Positions 12,001 to 22,299 of a stretch of DNA of 64,000 nucleotides are shown piece by piece (position 1 is the first letter of the stretch; each line of letters begins with the position of its first letter). The notes beneath the pieces were generated by a model that searched no databases, had not been told where the DNA came from, and saw only the letters and a list, made by a program, of their open reading frames with translations. The position numbers and the translations under genes are program-made. Origin of the DNA: Chrysopilus asiliformis (Eukaryota; Arthropoda; Insecta; Diptera; Rhagionidae); assembly GCA_964034945.1 (NCBI GenBank), contig OZ035960.1:45487002-45551001 (forward strand). Reading direction: 5' to 3'.

Positions 12001-15000
12001 CAGGGGTTTGCTGGTGATAAAGTTGAAATTTCCGGGGGTGATAATTTTACATGTACGCCGTGTCCCGGAGGCTGTGCCCATTGCGACCAAAACGGTGTTT
12101 GCCTAGCCGGAGAGCCGCAGGAAGTTGTCTCTATGGAAACTCTCCTTAGAGCTTCCATTGGTGCCATTTTGGGTGCTTGTATGTTATGCTGTTTAGTGCT
12201 CGCCGCCATTGTCTTCAGACGTAGAAAATGCAAGGTAAATATCAAAAAATTATATTGATGAAAATACTTTAGTGACTATTCTTCAGATTTCCTTCAGAAA
12301 TTTAAATCGCCTTCATTCCTTAAAAAAAGAAATACATAAAACCTATACCAATTGTAATGAGTTTGAGATGAATTCTTCAATTTACTGCAAAAAACTATTT
12401 TAATTAAAACTTGTTTTTTTTTATCTGTTTTAGACAATTGCGACTGGGATGTGGACAGTACTTGAAACTATTTTACTTGGAATATTGTTACTCTATGCAT
12501 CGGTATGTTATAATATTCGAAACTTTTACAAACTTTTACACCGTGTCTTCACTTGGGATTTTTCATCGCAGAGATTTTATGATTGACCAATCAGAGTCCG
12601 AGTTGACGGCGATATCGTCATCAACTCGAGCTCTGATTGGTCAATCAAAAATCTCTGCCATGAAAAATCCCAAGTGAAGACACGGTGTTACACTTGGGAC
12701 ATATCCCAAAAATTAGACAGACAAAGAGTATTTAAAACATGATTTTACACAACTTTTCCGTACATTATTCTTATGAGACTGATTTTAAAGAAGTTTTAAT
12801 TTCATACAGAAAAGCGCAAACAGTTTTAAAAACTAGAAAACAATTACGGTCTTGAAGAAAATGACATAAATTTCTGATTTCAAAGATTTCTAATTTCAAA
12901 GAAAACATGAATTCTGAAACAATTAACATAAATCTATTGTTTATTACCTTGATATCATTAATTGATGTAATTTTTCATTATTATTTTTAGGTTGCCCTCC
13001 ACTTCTTCCGAGCATCAACTATACGATGTCTTCTTGAGCCATGGTTCCGTGAATTAGGATTCGTGACTTGTTACGGTGCCATTATATTAAAACTTTATCG
13101 TCATTTAGTCGAATTTCGTACAAGGAAAGCCCATCGATGGGTATTAAGGGATGTTGATCTATTAAAGTATTTGGGCGCAATGGCATTTGCGGCAATTTGT
13201 TATATGGCAGCGTTTACCGCATCATCTATAGACTTAGTAGAAAATTCATATATGGAAGGTCTGCAAGAAATTTCCACAAATACATGCCATCCGCTTAAGT
13301 GGGAATATGTAACACAAGCTAGCGAAATTTTAATTTTATGTTTTGGACTTAAGTTAGCAGTAGCTAGTCGAAATGCAAATACTCAATTTAGGGTAAGTTT
13401 CATATACATATATCAATGAATAAGAGATAAAATCATAATTTATGGATTTTTCAAAAAAAAAAACTATATACCTGTAAACTAAAATGGAATTTTTATGTTT
13501 TTAGGAAAGACAATTTCTGGTTGCATCAATATTAATGGAATTTTTAGTGTCAACTAATTTTTATGTACTTCGGGCACTTTATTTGCCGGAACTAGGGCCT
13601 GGTGCAATTTTTTTAGCGTTATTCATACGTTCCCAATTGACAAATACGATAACAGTCGGATTAATATTCCTACCCAAGCTCTGGTATCAACATAAACAGG
13701 TAATTTTAGTTAAAATCAATTTACAACCGAAAAAAAATCCTCGGTATTCGGGAAAAAGCAAAAAAAAAAATGTCCGGATTAATTGATTTTTGATGGCAAA
13801 GTCAAAACGATTTTGTCAAAGACTTAATGCAGTAAATCTGCATCGATCGAAGAAAATGGATTTTGTGACAAATAAGAAATATAAAAAAAACAAAAGGCAA
13901 AGCTATGAAGTTGTATTTGCGAAGCTTTTTTAGGCTTCGATTTATTTTTTTGTTGTTGTGCTTTTAAGGCTCCCCAAGTCCCAATTTTACTTTTGTTTTC
14001 CACTTGCACACTTTGATAGCACTATTACTTTGTTTGCTCATTTTTTCACCCATTAATATCTCTTTGAAGTTCTGCATAACTTTTTCACTTCTATCTGAAT
14101 AATGTTTCTGTGCTGATATTGTTTTTTTTGTCAATATTCTGGTTTGCAAAAAAATGCTTTGTTTTTTTGTCTAGTTTTTTTTAAATAAAAGTTTTAATTA
14201 ATTTAAGTGAAAGATGCTAGTAATTGTTATTAACAGTGGCGAAGTTTCATGGTAGACAGCATAAATAAAACTTAGTCAAAGAAGGACATAAAGGAACAGA
14301 AACTATTGATAATATTTGAGGCGTTAAAAGCTAGAGTGGACCAACCCACATAATCGAGTTTTTGAAGCTTTTTCACTTTTGTACTATTATTTACTGTAAA
14401 TTTTTGGAAAAAAAAATTGTGTGGACTTTATTACTCAATGTTGAAATGTTCTTTTGTGCATCCAAACATTTTTATCTAGAAACTCACTCGCAATAGTGAT
14501 TCAAACACAAAAAAATTCACGATTTCGATATGTGGGTTGGTCCACTCTAGCTTTTAACGCCTCATTTATTGTTACTACGCAAAAAATTTGTAGTTTTTAG
14601 GGTGTGAATAATATTTTTTTAACCAAGCCCTCTAACACTTCGCCACGGATTATTAATACTATTACACTCATTTCACACTTCCAAATGCTTTTAAGCAAAA
14701 AATTTGTAAAATTACCGCCCAGGCGCCTTTTTTTAAATTTTTCCTCTCGCATTTTAGCACTATTTTTAATTTTTTGGTGAACGGAAACCATCAAAATGTT
14801 AACATATATGACAGTGAAGTTTTCTATCAATTGGATTGATCTAATCTACAATTTCCAGTTAAAAAGTCGCTTAATGCATGAATAAGCCATAAAGACAAAA
14901 AAATTAAAACAAGAACGAGTTATTCTATGTATATTAGATGGACCAAACCACTAAAATTCTATTTTAATTTCCCATCTAATGTCCGCTGCAGTTTTGTTTA

Positions 15001-18000
15001 CATGCACTTTGATTAATCCGAGGTTAATTTAACCTCTCCATCTTACTGCACCATGCATACACTCAGAAAAATGTCCAGGTCAACTTTTTGTCAGGTTAAC
15101 TCTCACCTTACAGAGGTGTCTGTAAGCCAGCTAGCGGTCAGAGTTAACCTATCTAAGGTCAACTCGTGCAGTTCCCAATGCCCTACTTCACCTGCTGGTG
15201 GCTTAATTTCAGAATTTCTCCGACCACAGGTCAACTCAGTTTTACTTGCCCACATGCAGGCGAACGCGCGCCTGCCCGAGGCCAATTACGCCGTATGTAG
15301 GTCGTCGAGTTAGCCTCCATTTTTCTGAGTGTAGTGGTAGTGGTTTAAATTCAAAACCAATGCGTTAAACTGTCGTAAAGATGAAAATCAGCCTTGAAAT
15401 TTCTGCTTCGAATATAAAAAAGTGAACTATAAAAGCGTATCAGATCTAAAACTTCTGTACATAAAAATTGACTTTAAGTTCACAAAAAATTCACTACATT
15501 AAAGGCTAATACTTAAAAAAAACCCTTTTACGAGAATATATAATCGCTTAAGTTAATAATATTGCAATACAAATACAATACTTTTACACTAATAATATGA
15601 TGCAATTAATTTATCACCTATTAACATTAAATATTCTGTTAGATTTGAAATAAGAAAAGTTTTTTGTACAATTAATGAATAAGAATGGGAATGAGAATAT
15701 GTGTTGAAGCATGCAGAAAAGAAAATTTTCGGTACTACTAGATCTCTTTGAATTTAAATCGCTAATTACATTTTTTTTAAAAAAATCGATATTTCAACAT
15801 TTTTATTGGGTACACTTGCTGCATGTTGAACTAAACAATTTTAACTGCTACTGAATTTCTTTAAATTATATTTAATTATCATTTACAGCCTTAAATTTAT
15901 ATCAAATCTATAGTTGTACAAAAATCTATTTTCTGAACGTTATACTAAAAGTTAACCAAAATTTAGATGTGATTCAAAAATAAATTATTTAATTTATGTT
16001 TTTAAAATATGTTTTTATGTTTCTGTCACATATTTATGTCATAAATCTACAGCATCCTTCTTTTTTCCTAATTTTCTATTACAACAGTAATTCACTAGTC
16101 AAGTCACTTTTATGTATAAAACAGTAAATTTGTTTTACAAAATGTCTTGCTACGTCCAAACCCTTGTCCAATGTACACAAACCAAAGTTTGGCGACCCAT
16201 TCAACAGATCTTATCCAATGCGAGTCTGTCAATTACATTCTTATCAACGCACTATGTGGCCGATGGGCAAAATTAGCGGGCATAATTCAATTCAAAAAAG
16301 AAATAAAAATCATAATTTAAAGATTTTTCAAAAAACGGTATTTACCAAAAACTTTATATATAAAAAGCCGAATTTGCAGAAATGAATGATTGGACGTGTC
16401 AGAGAACTTTTTACAGTTTCTACAAATAATTATGTCTTACCTTGTACTCGCGAAATTCACTGGGGACTAAAACTGTTTTTCTCAAAATTTAAATAGCATT
16501 AGGTTTTCTTTTGGTATGTTTTAGTCTAAAAACGAAGTGTGTAAAAAATCTGCCATAAACCACCAGAAGTTTGAGAAATCAAATACTGCAACTTGTTAAT
16601 CAGATATTGCAATTTTCAGTCACTAAAACCGCCACATATCGGATTCTACTTGACCGATTGCCATAAAATGTTTAATCTTATAGGGATACTAAATTCAATA
16701 TATTGGACATCTCCTAAGATAACAGTAGCTGTTTCCTTATTTTTCAACAATCAAAAATTGTTTCCTGCCCTCTTTTAAAAGTTACAATCTTTAAAAAAAT
16801 AGGTTTAAGAAGCTATGAATTGTGCTTTAGGGGTTGCATCTCAACATTCAAAAAAAAATTTTTTGTTTGACTGTATCATTTTTAGGTAAAAGTACTATTT
16901 TTTTTTGAATATTGATGTGAAATATGTAGAAAAATATCTCTCGGAAGAACTGATTTAGAGACTTAAAATTTTTCACACATGCGTTGTTAGTAAAAAAGAA
17001 GATTTTGCCATACAATTGAACAAGTTTTTTGCGATTTTCTTGAAAATGGCTCTTCATGGCCAAAAAATGAATTATGCCCGAGCATGAGGTCAATCCGCCG
17101 CATAGTGCAACGTTCGCCGAATGTCTCAGTCATTGCCTAGACTTCCCTACGCTCTGGTCTTCATTAATTAATTTTACTTAGTTCAAGATGAAATCGCAAT
17201 ACAAGGACTAGAGCGGTTGGCACATTCGTTTGCCTCAAGCCGAACGTAGAAAAACTTGGCCAGATCACTGTAGATCAAGGCGAACACAATTGTTGCAAGA
17301 TCCCTAAAAATTATACCCTTCATAAATTTGTTTATTAAATGAACTGTTTTTCCACGTTTGTGTGATTCAGGATCATATTTTGACTGTGTTTACATTAGGA
17401 CCCACTTTAAGGCGGCACGTCATTCGTGAGGTTGAGGGACGCAGTGGGGAGGGAAACCAAAAAAAGCGAACGAAGTTTGCATTCACTTAAAATTATCGGT
17501 CGCAAACCGGTTTTTGAGTCTGGTCGTTGAAACCTGTCGTTTAGTTTTGTTGATGAAACCGGTTTATGAATCCAGATAAAGCGAACCGTATGCACACGGC
17601 AGAAAAATGAGGAAAGACGTTCCGCCTCAAAGTGAATCCCAATGTAAACACAATCTTTCAAATCTCGACTAGCACAGAGCATATCCTACTCATTCCAAAT
17701 TTCCAAGTATTTTTTTTTTACTTTGTTTTCTTGTAAATACTCTCTCTGTGGTGTCTTGTTTTGTTGTTTGGGTGCTTCATAGCTTGCAGGTCCGTTCTCT
17801 TGCCCATGATCTATCTTGTCGCTTACCTGTGGATGCTTTCAAGGGTTCACATGACACTGGACATCATTTGGGTGGCGGATATGCTGGCCTTTGTCTTGGC
17901 GATCCAGATATTGGAGAGTTAACGATATCAGAAATGAGTCCAGAAGATATTCGAGCTGAACTTAAAAGGTGAGCTTAATAAAAATTCATTTGTTTTTGCA

Positions 18001-21000
18001 AGATTTAGGGATTAATATTCGAACAATATTTAACAGACTGTACACCCAACTTGAGGTTCTTAAAAATAAAACTCTAAGGCAAGACAATCCACATATTAGT
18101 AAAAGACGTGGTGGAAGAAAAGCAGCACATCGAAGGTTTTCCCTACAAGTAAGTTCATAACAGTCTTTAGAATATTTAAATTCAGCCCATTTAATCTGTA
18201 GCCTCTGCATTACTGACAAAATTCTTTGAAACCATTGAAAAATTCTTTTTGGATTGCGATACTAATTCAGTAATATTTTGCATCATCCAAGAGTTTATGT
18301 GATAGCATTAAAAATGCACGTTTAATTAAGAATTTATATAGAATTCAACCTAACTAAACTCTTCAAAATACAATTAAAAGTGAGAAAAAAGAACTTCAAT
18401 GATAATATTATATTGTGGCTGGCACATTCATGTGCCTAAAAAAGACCTTTATTTATTATTAAACTATTTTTCCAAATAATAAAAAGTTAAGAAAATCTTC
18501 AAAATTGTATCTATGGCCTCAATTCCGCGACTGTGATTTTTGGTGTAAACACGACTTTTCCATATAATTTACCCACAAAATTTCGTTTTTACTGGAAACT
18601 CACCATTGCATAATTAAGGCCCAGTGCCGTTGAAAGAGCTTCTAAGTCCCTATGTTAATGTTTCTACTTATATTTCTATATATTTGTTAAAAAAGTTGAT
18701 TTTTCCATATTTAAATGTCCAGTTTTTAACGAGAAAGTAAAATTTATATAAAAACAAGCAAGAAAATTGTGTGGAACATTCTTAATAAAAAAATTTCTGT
18801 TTCCCTTTCCATAAAAAAGTAATGCAGAGGACGTTATATTCAAAAAAAACATCGGATTTCACAATTCATCAATCAAATTTTAAAATTTTGTTAAATATTT
18901 TTGTTAATAAATTAGAAAATTGTATAAATAATGATCTAATTTTGTACATTAAGTAGTTTTGAATTAAAACATAATAGCCCAAAAATACTAGAATACATAC
19001 TTTGATTTTTGCCACAACTTGCATATATAAAAATGTTAGGAAAAGCCATACTTTAGCTTTCCACTTATAAGCCCGATGTCTGTTTATAAATGAAATTTTG
19101 AATTATTCACAAAAAAAACTTATTCAATACCTATTATTATACAATCAAATACAAATCTTTTAATATTCGCAACACCTTAGAAGAAAGGAAGCAAAGACAA
19201 GGTAAGATGGGTGTCACCAAAATTTACTGAAACCAAAAATATTTAAAAAAAAATGATTTGTCTAAATGATTTTTTCTGTCGTTTTCCTTTATTTATTGGT
19301 TTTTTTTATCATTTTTATGAGTAGTTTTTTTATAAAATGCTGTAAAAATGCACCCCTGAAACCGTGTGATATACATATGAATATATCTTTGTATTATTTT
19401 CCCCCTAAACTAAATGGTTTCGTTAATAAGTTTTGCTGTAATTAAAGAAAATATCAAGTATCATATCATCCACAATAAAATCAAGGTTGAAGAATTTTCA
19501 AATCAGTTTAATTATAAGAGGCTGTCTACAAAATACGTCGCGATGATGTTAGGTGTTTCGGGCTCCTGCCCCTACTTAAACCCCGACTCTTCCAAACCAT
19601 GCTTTTTCACGTTTTTTTTGCATGGAATTTAATACTGCCGTTACACTACAGCAAAACCCCTCCCCCATAAAACGTGACGTATTTTATGGATAGTCCTAAG
19701 TGCTTTTGTTTTGACCGAACTCTATCGGAAAATTATTCTACGAAAAGTTGTTCTAGAATTGAAAGCAAATAAAACATAAGATTTGTTTCTGGTTTGGGGA
19801 TCAAAATTACCTTCGCCTGGGCAGTTATCAACGGGATGGGGATTTGCTTCACCCGAACTCTGTGTGTCTCTCACTCTATTAGTCCAAAGTCACTCAAGTA
19901 AAATGGATTGCGCACAAGTAATTTCGGTTCCGAAATTATCCGAAGAGAGGCTGCTGGGCCGAAGAAAATATTTTTTTAAATAAAAAAGTTATATTGTTTT
20001 CGCATAAACAACCGGCATTGGGATCGAATAAATTTAATAACTCCTCTTGGAGTGAACATGAAATGCAAAAACTTTCTTTTAGACTTTTTTTTTATAAAAA
20101 AGAGTTCAAAATTTAAGGTTACCTCAGGACAACTCGAACTGTCTCAAAATTGCTCTCTTCTCTCTTCATTATCGAACGCGTCCTTATTAAGAGCCTGTTG
20201 CCAGTTACTATCAAAATTGGGCAGACTATTTCAACCAATGTGAACAGGCTCTAACATATCAAGGGTTCTTGGCGTCTGAAGCGAATGTTAAAAGTCAAAA
20301 CTTTACACTCGTAAAAAAGGTTCAGCCATTTCTGAAGATTTTTAAATCTGCTGCTCTAAAAGTTTTCTCGGCAGAAATGTTGGAAACATTTTGTTCGAAA
20401 TATTAAAATTGTCACTGCACCTACGATTTCCCTGGTAAAAATTTGAAGACATTTTTTTTGAAGACATCATCGAATTATTTTATCTCATAAGATAATTCGA
20501 AGAAATAATATTAAAAGTTATTTAACATTTTAACTTTTGAAAATAGATAAATTTTTCCATAGTTACAGCATAAACTTATTGACTTATAACTGGTAATAAA
20601 ATCTATACTAAATCTAAGTAATGTGATTGGTAAATTGCACTCAACTTGCACGTGAAAGCCTAAAAAAACAACTAAATCTATTTTTAATCAAAAAACAAAA
20701 TAATATGCAATCCTATCCTAAATTCTAGAAGAGCGCACAAATAGTTTTTATTTTTTTAACTCCTTCATTTAGACCTGATTGAATGCGTGTGTACATAAAT
20801 ATCTAAAAAAAAAATGTGAATAGATAGCAACTCCGAAAAAAATCCCACCCCCCTCAAAAAGAGAATTTTCTAAAAGTATCTTAGGTGTGGCACTCGATGG
20901 CTTGCAACTGAATTGCATGTGAAACAAACAGAGGAAATATTTTATATAAATTACATGATTTTTGGGCAAGAAATTTACTATTAGTTCGTTTTTGTTTTTT

Positions 21001-21167
21001 TCTTACAATTTTAGGCTTTAAGTGCAAAACATCGGAGCAATAAGCAACATCATGATATCGAAGTGACCGAAGCAGAGCCATCTAGAACACCGGAAGATTC
21101 GGTTTGCAGTGGCGAAGGGCCAACTGATACTTATGCTGAAATATCTGGAATATCACACTCAAAATGA
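2746..21167 (+). CDS. Orphan class C-like GPCR, GPR158/GPR179 family (smog/CG31760-like), 11 exons
   Basis: Eleven exons with consistent phases join into about 735 residues. Order: cytosolic-type leader, then a hydrophobic signal/anchor near residues 29-49; an extracellular domain (about 95-250) of the Cache type known in GPR158-like receptors; a Cys-rich EGF-like module (about 252-330, Cys pairs as in CICKEGYYVP and CTPCPGGC); seven hydrophobic helices from about 335 to 590; and a cytosolic tail with ISEMSPEDIRAELKRLYTQL, predicted helical/coiled. The family signals through G proteins at the plasma membrane. The fly member Smog acts in Rho1/myosin activation during gastrulation, and vertebrate GPR158 binds RGS7. 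Smog and CG31760 are paralogues and I cannot decide between them without alignment. The start is the first in-frame ATG after a probable UTR splice site. Introns 1, 2, 8 and 10 are 1.4-6.8 kb and filled with transposon relics. Confidence 0.88.
3185..3228 (+). repeat. Exact 22-base tandem duplication
   Basis: The unit TCCCAGTTCCGTATTTATGA (plus GA) occurs twice head to tail in receptor intron 1, just before a Helitron-like insertion. A recent replication-slippage duplication is the simplest explanation. Confidence 0.8.
3264..3642 (+). mobile_element. Short Helitron-like element
   Basis: Starts with TCTATATATATAAAAATG after an A and ends with CTAG before a T, the usual Helitron boundary and A|T target. 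A hairpin CCCG-GCAACGA-CGGG lies about 10 bases before the terminal CTAG, as expected for a Helitron 3' end. No helicase or Rep coding is present, so it is non-autonomous. The same 3' end occurs on the opposite strand at 30427-30461. Confidence 0.75.
3723..3870 (+). repeat. Dispersed repeat shared with 55743-55880
   Basis: About 140 bases resemble 55743-55880 in the same orientation, sharing GGTTCCAATATTAATGGAAG-like and CCTATAATCGCTTT cores with scattered changes. No termini or coding could be defined. The block 3900-4620 that follows is AT-rich and shows no further structure. Confidence 0.6.
4625..5732. mobile_element. Element with ~150-base terminal inverted repeats
   Basis: The first ~151 bases (from CCTATTGGAATTCCTCGGC) return as near-exact reverse complement at 5582-5732. 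The 0.8-kb interior is non-coding and contains several GGCCCAGTTGC/GGGCCAAA motifs around 5340-5430. Long inverted ends and a non-coding middle fit a foldback-type or non-autonomous cut-and-paste element. The superfamily is undetermined because no clear target duplication is visible. Confidence 0.8.
5788..5940. mobile_element. Probable piggyBac-type MITE (TTAA flanks)
   Basis: TTAA at 5784-5787 and 5941-5944 flank a 153-base segment whose ends start CCCCTTCATG and, on the other strand, CCCTTTTGTG. Exact TTAA duplication plus CCC-starting ends is the piggyBac signature, but the inverted match is only partial. Confidence 0.45.
5945..8230. other. Receptor intron 1 sequence, no gene
   Basis: AT-rich intron with a 20-base C run at 7170-7189. 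Near 7361 a GGGTGCTAAGCTTGCGGCCC stretch resembles a hAT terminus, without an identified partner. Parts of 7810-7890 weakly resemble 1570-1690 (TTTCACCTGC followed by GCAT). No coding evidence. Confidence 0.5.
7170..7189 (+). repeat. Poly-C run of 20
   Basis: Uninterrupted mononucleotide C tract in receptor intron 1; its length is likely unstable and prone to sequencing error. Confidence 0.9.
8233..8791 (-). mobile_element. IS630/Tc1-mariner-type element, deletion copy 1
   Basis: Flanked by TA (8231-8232, 8792-8793). Ends are near-perfect inverted repeats of more than 35 bases, beginning GG(A/G)TCTTTCAATAAGGACAT. The interior encodes a transposase from which the central part is deleted. The family is shared with 43144-43696, which has a different deletion junction. 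Confidence 0.88.
8308..8679 (-). pseudogene. Internally deleted IS630/Tc1-type transposase
   Basis: The frame starts MVKFTNEQ, the beginning of the N-terminal helix-turn-helix region. It jumps within a few codons to the catalytic C-terminal part (LLKEKFGNRVISRNGPVEWP, then PRSCDLTPLDFFLWSYVKSL). At 123 residues it is about a third of a complete transposase. The first catalytic Asp region is missing, so it cannot work alone, although the frame is still open. Confidence 0.85.
8892..9793. other. Receptor intron 1, distal part, no gene
   Basis: AT-rich DNA before exon 2. A 118-codon open frame on the minus strand (8895-9251) is Phe/Lys/Leu-rich, matches no family I know and lacks splice partners, so it was not called. 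Confidence 0.5.
9815..10024 (+). CDS. GPCR exon 2 (extracellular domain)
   Basis: Acceptor TTTTCAAAACAG; encodes FYDVADITLNAAKTFAEFLA and on to FRGNIK, the start of the extracellular Cache-like domain. Donor GTAAAC, phase 0 at both ends. Confidence 0.85.
10139..11344 (+). mobile_element. Decayed mariner element
   Basis: Lies between exons 2 and 3 of the receptor. TA dinucleotides (10137-10138, 11345-11346) flank inverted ends that begin TGAGGG and share GGGCTGAAAAGTAATCGGCC. The length, 1206 bases, is close to the usual 1.3 kb. The transposase is broken by stop codons and frameshifts. Confidence 0.92.
10749..11183 (+). pseudogene. mariner transposase relic
   Basis: The reading begins at the first catalytic motif, DET followed by TAG where DETW is expected, then THYNTPETKGQSEQW and KIMATVFWEACGI. 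It has further stops and a shift, then VLFHQDNAQFRSRNG, PPYSPDLASSDYYTF and GGKRFGSNEKVIAEF. The last catalytic Asp region (SPDLASSD) is readable. The N-terminal DNA-binding part is not recognisable. Confidence 0.88.
11421..11599 (+). CDS. GPCR exon 3 (extracellular domain)
   Basis: Acceptor TTCGTTTCAG; encodes TPSHDVHDKTFLSTYWREL and continues to VEYNY. Ends in phase 2 at donor GTCAGT. The WGAPFRDCGPLRGRWLWPFS stretch is well conserved in this receptor family. Confidence 0.88.
11659..11739 (+). CDS. GPCR exon 4 (extracellular domain)
   Basis: Small exon after a 59-base intron. The split Lys codon is completed and TVASAFIAADWNQCNDALEE follows; ends in phase 2 at donor GTTAGA. Confidence 0.85.
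11889..12234 (+). CDS. GPCR exon 5 (EGF-like module and TM1)
   Basis: Completes a split Ser codon, then reads a Cys-rich EGF-like module (CDRETTFCLP, YTCICKEGYY, CTPCPGGCAHC) and the first transmembrane helix (SIGAILGACMLCCLVLAAIV) before basic FRRRKCK. Donor GTAAAT, phase 0. Confidence 0.9.
12434..12502 (+). CDS. GPCR exon 6 (TM2)
   Basis: A 23-codon exon, too short to stand out as an open frame, encoding TIATGMWTVLETILLGILLL plus YAS, a transmembrane helix. Flanked by TTTTAG and GTATGT, phase 0 at both ends. Confidence 0.85.
12539..12687. mobile_element. Foldback MITE in receptor intron 6
   Basis: A near-perfect palindrome: arms of about 70 bases beginning CACCGTGTCTTCACTTGGGA, with the centre around GGCGATATCGTC. 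It is flanked by TTA on both sides (12536-12538, 12688-12690), as in PIF/Harbinger-type MITEs. If transcribed with the intron it forms a long RNA hairpin. Confidence 0.85.
12991..13392 (+). CDS. GPCR exon 7 (TM3-TM5)
   Basis: Encodes 134 residues starting VALHFFRASTIRCLLEPWFR, with three hydrophobic segments (ELGFVTCYGAIILKL, YLGAMAFAAICYMAAFTAS, EILILCFGLKLAVAS). The loop Cys in STNTCHPLKW likely pairs with an extracellular Cys. Donor GTAAGT. Confidence 0.92.
13505..13699 (+). CDS. GPCR exon 8 (TM6-TM7)
   Basis: Encodes 65 residues starting ERQFLVASILMEFLVSTNFY, with the last two helices, ending at FLPKLWYQHKQ. Donor GTAATT, phase 0; followed by a 4.1-kb intron with four MITE-like elements. 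Confidence 0.92.
14318..14563. mobile_element. MITE with 33-base inverted ends
   Basis: Ends GAGGCGTTAAAAGCTAGAGT and its complement form 33-base inverted repeats, flanked by ATTT on both sides (14314-14317, 14564-14567). The 246-base interior is AT-rich and non-coding. Lies in receptor intron 8. Confidence 0.8.
15060..15331. mobile_element. TA-flanked MITE
   Basis: TIR CACTCAGAAAAATG and complement, with TA on both sides (15058-15059, 15332-15333). The interior repeats the short motif GGT(C/T)AACTC several times and is more GC-rich than its surroundings, giving spurious open frames on both strands. The TIR resembles the CACTCTCGAAAAAAT ends of the elements at 1945 and 39516. Confidence 0.82.
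16249..17108. mobile_element. Non-autonomous TIR element (GCACTATG ends)
   Basis: Both ends start GCACTATG(T/C)GGC and share GCGGGCATAATTCA as inverted repeats about 40 bases long. The 0.8-kb interior is AT-rich without transposase similarity. AAC flanks both ends (16246-16248, 17109-17111), a possible 3-base duplication. Confidence 0.65.
17382..17655. mobile_element. Short TIR element (TGTGTTTACATT ends)
   Basis: About 36-base inverted ends (TGTGTTTACATT, then CACTTT(A/G)AGGCGG) enclose a 200-base middle with two AACCGGTTT motifs. It ends about 130 bases before receptor exon 9. Target duplication not resolved. Confidence 0.6.
17790..17968 (+). CDS. GPCR exon 9 (cytosolic tail)
   Basis: Acceptor AGCTTGCAG; encodes VRSLAHDLSCRLPVDAFKGS, a Gly/His-rich stretch and GDPDIGELTISEMSPEDIR. 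Ends in phase 2 at donor GTGAGC. Confidence 0.9.
18037..18148 (+). CDS. GPCR exon 10 (helical tail segment)
   Basis: After a 68-base intron, completes the split Arg and reads LYTQLEVLKNKTLRQDNPHI then a basic SKRRGGRKAAHRRFSLQ stretch. Leucine spacing suggests a coiled coil. Donor GTAAGT, phase 0. Confidence 0.9.
18149..21014. other. Receptor intron 10
   Basis: A 2.9-kb AT-rich intron. It holds one degenerate MITE (19520-19696) and a possible 67-base segment with AGAGCCTGTT inverted ends (about 20188-20254). The rest shows no structure I can support. Confidence 0.6.
19520..19696. mobile_element. Degenerate MITE (GGCTGTC...AAAATACGTC ends)
   Basis: The left end GGCTGTCTACAAAATACGTC pairs imperfectly with the right end, whose complement is GGACTATCCATAAAATACGT. 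A related pair lies at 48379-48507. The family is old, with indels in the ends. Confidence 0.5.
21015..21167 (+). CDS. GPCR exon 11 (C-terminus and stop)
   Basis: Acceptor ACAATTTTAG; encodes 50 residues, ALSAKHRSNKQHHDIEVTEA to GISHSK, then TGA. The acidic, Ser/Thr-rich tail is short compared with vertebrate GPR158. Confidence 0.82.
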   Translation, partial: ALSAKHRSNKQHHDIEVTEAEPSRTPEDSVCSGEGPTDTYAEISGISHSK

Positions 21168-21559
21168 TTAATTGGGAATCTCCTCAACTCTACCACTATA
21201 TCCCATCTTCTGCTCTATTCGTTTTTCATCTAAGTTTTAAGAAATTTTTAAGCCATAAAAATCTTCCGATTCGCTGTATTTAAAAATGTCCAATTTTGTT
21301 ATTTAAAAAAAATAGACATCAAAAGTTAATTTGAAATCAAATGAAATGTAATTTAATGAGAATAATCCGTAACACAAAATGTGTTTTGTAAGTGAATTTT
21401 TAGCTAATGGATAAAAATAACTCAAATATTAATTATACTGTAACTAAGTAAAATCTACAAGATTATGTACACTATAAGAATGAAAACTATTATAAAAAAA
21501 TATTTGTTATAAAATAACTACATGATTAACAGATTAATTATCCAATGTTAAATGCTGAG

Positions 21560-21632
21560 AATAAAATGATATGAATATGAAGTCAAGCAATGTTACAAGA
21601 CAGAATCAACTTTATAAATAACAAGTAATAAA
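21560..21632 (+). terminator. Candidate polyadenylation signals of the receptor gene
   Basis: AATAAA occurs at 21560-21565 and 21627-21632, about 0.4 kb after the stop. In such AT-rich DNA the hexamer is common, so the true 3' end is uncertain. The stretch 21664-24121 beyond holds one MITE and no gene. Confidence 0.35.
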
Positions 21633-22074
21633 TGAAAGGTGAGTTGAAAGAATAAAAAAACACTAACGATCTAAAAAAAGATGTGTCAAAAATAAAACAA
21701 TAAGAATTCAAAAGCTTTGAATTAACTAGAAAAAATAAACAGCACAACGTTGTGTAGTAACCAAAAAACTGTAGTAATAAAGCAAAACGAAAATGGCTGA
21801 TTAATTTGATGATTAACCATCGATCCCACCTTTAAAAAAATATTACAACTGTTTTGTAAGCGGTTACAATTTTGTAACAAATGTATATACGAATATTATA
21901 GGAGATTTAGATAAAAATCACATGTAAAACCCAAACATTAAAGGAACAAAATACATTAAAATCAAAATAGAAACAGGCAAGATAGAAAATTAATCAATTT
22001 AACAACAAAATGAAATCTTTAAAAATGTCAAGAATTTTTTTTCTTCAATAATAAAATAATAATAAAAGTCAAAG

Positions 22075-22293
22075 GGCCTTACCAATGACCCGTGACTAAC
22101 TTAGTAACAGCTTTTGGTGTGTGCGAAACGGGCTATTTGCTTGCTAATTCTAGTAAGTTTTCACACATTTATGACAGCGAATTTAAAACTTTTCAATAAA
22201 AACTACGATTTGAACCGAAATTAGCAAGCAAATAGCCCGTTTCGCACACACGAAAAGCTGTTACTAAGTTAGTCACGGGTCATTGGTAAGGCC
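22075..22293. mobile_element. MITE with 5-base target duplication
   Basis: CAAAG flanks both ends (22070-22074, 22294-22298). The inverted ends are about 75 bases, almost exact, beginning GGCCTTACCAATGACCCGTG. The short AT-rich loop in the middle means transcripts would fold into a long hairpin. Superfamily not assigned. Confidence 0.85.
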
Positions 22294-22299
22294 CAAAGA

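Noticed and set aside
15053..15313. Open frames on both strands
   Set aside because: They lie within a TA-flanked MITE and reflect its higher GC content and internal GGTCAACTC repeats.
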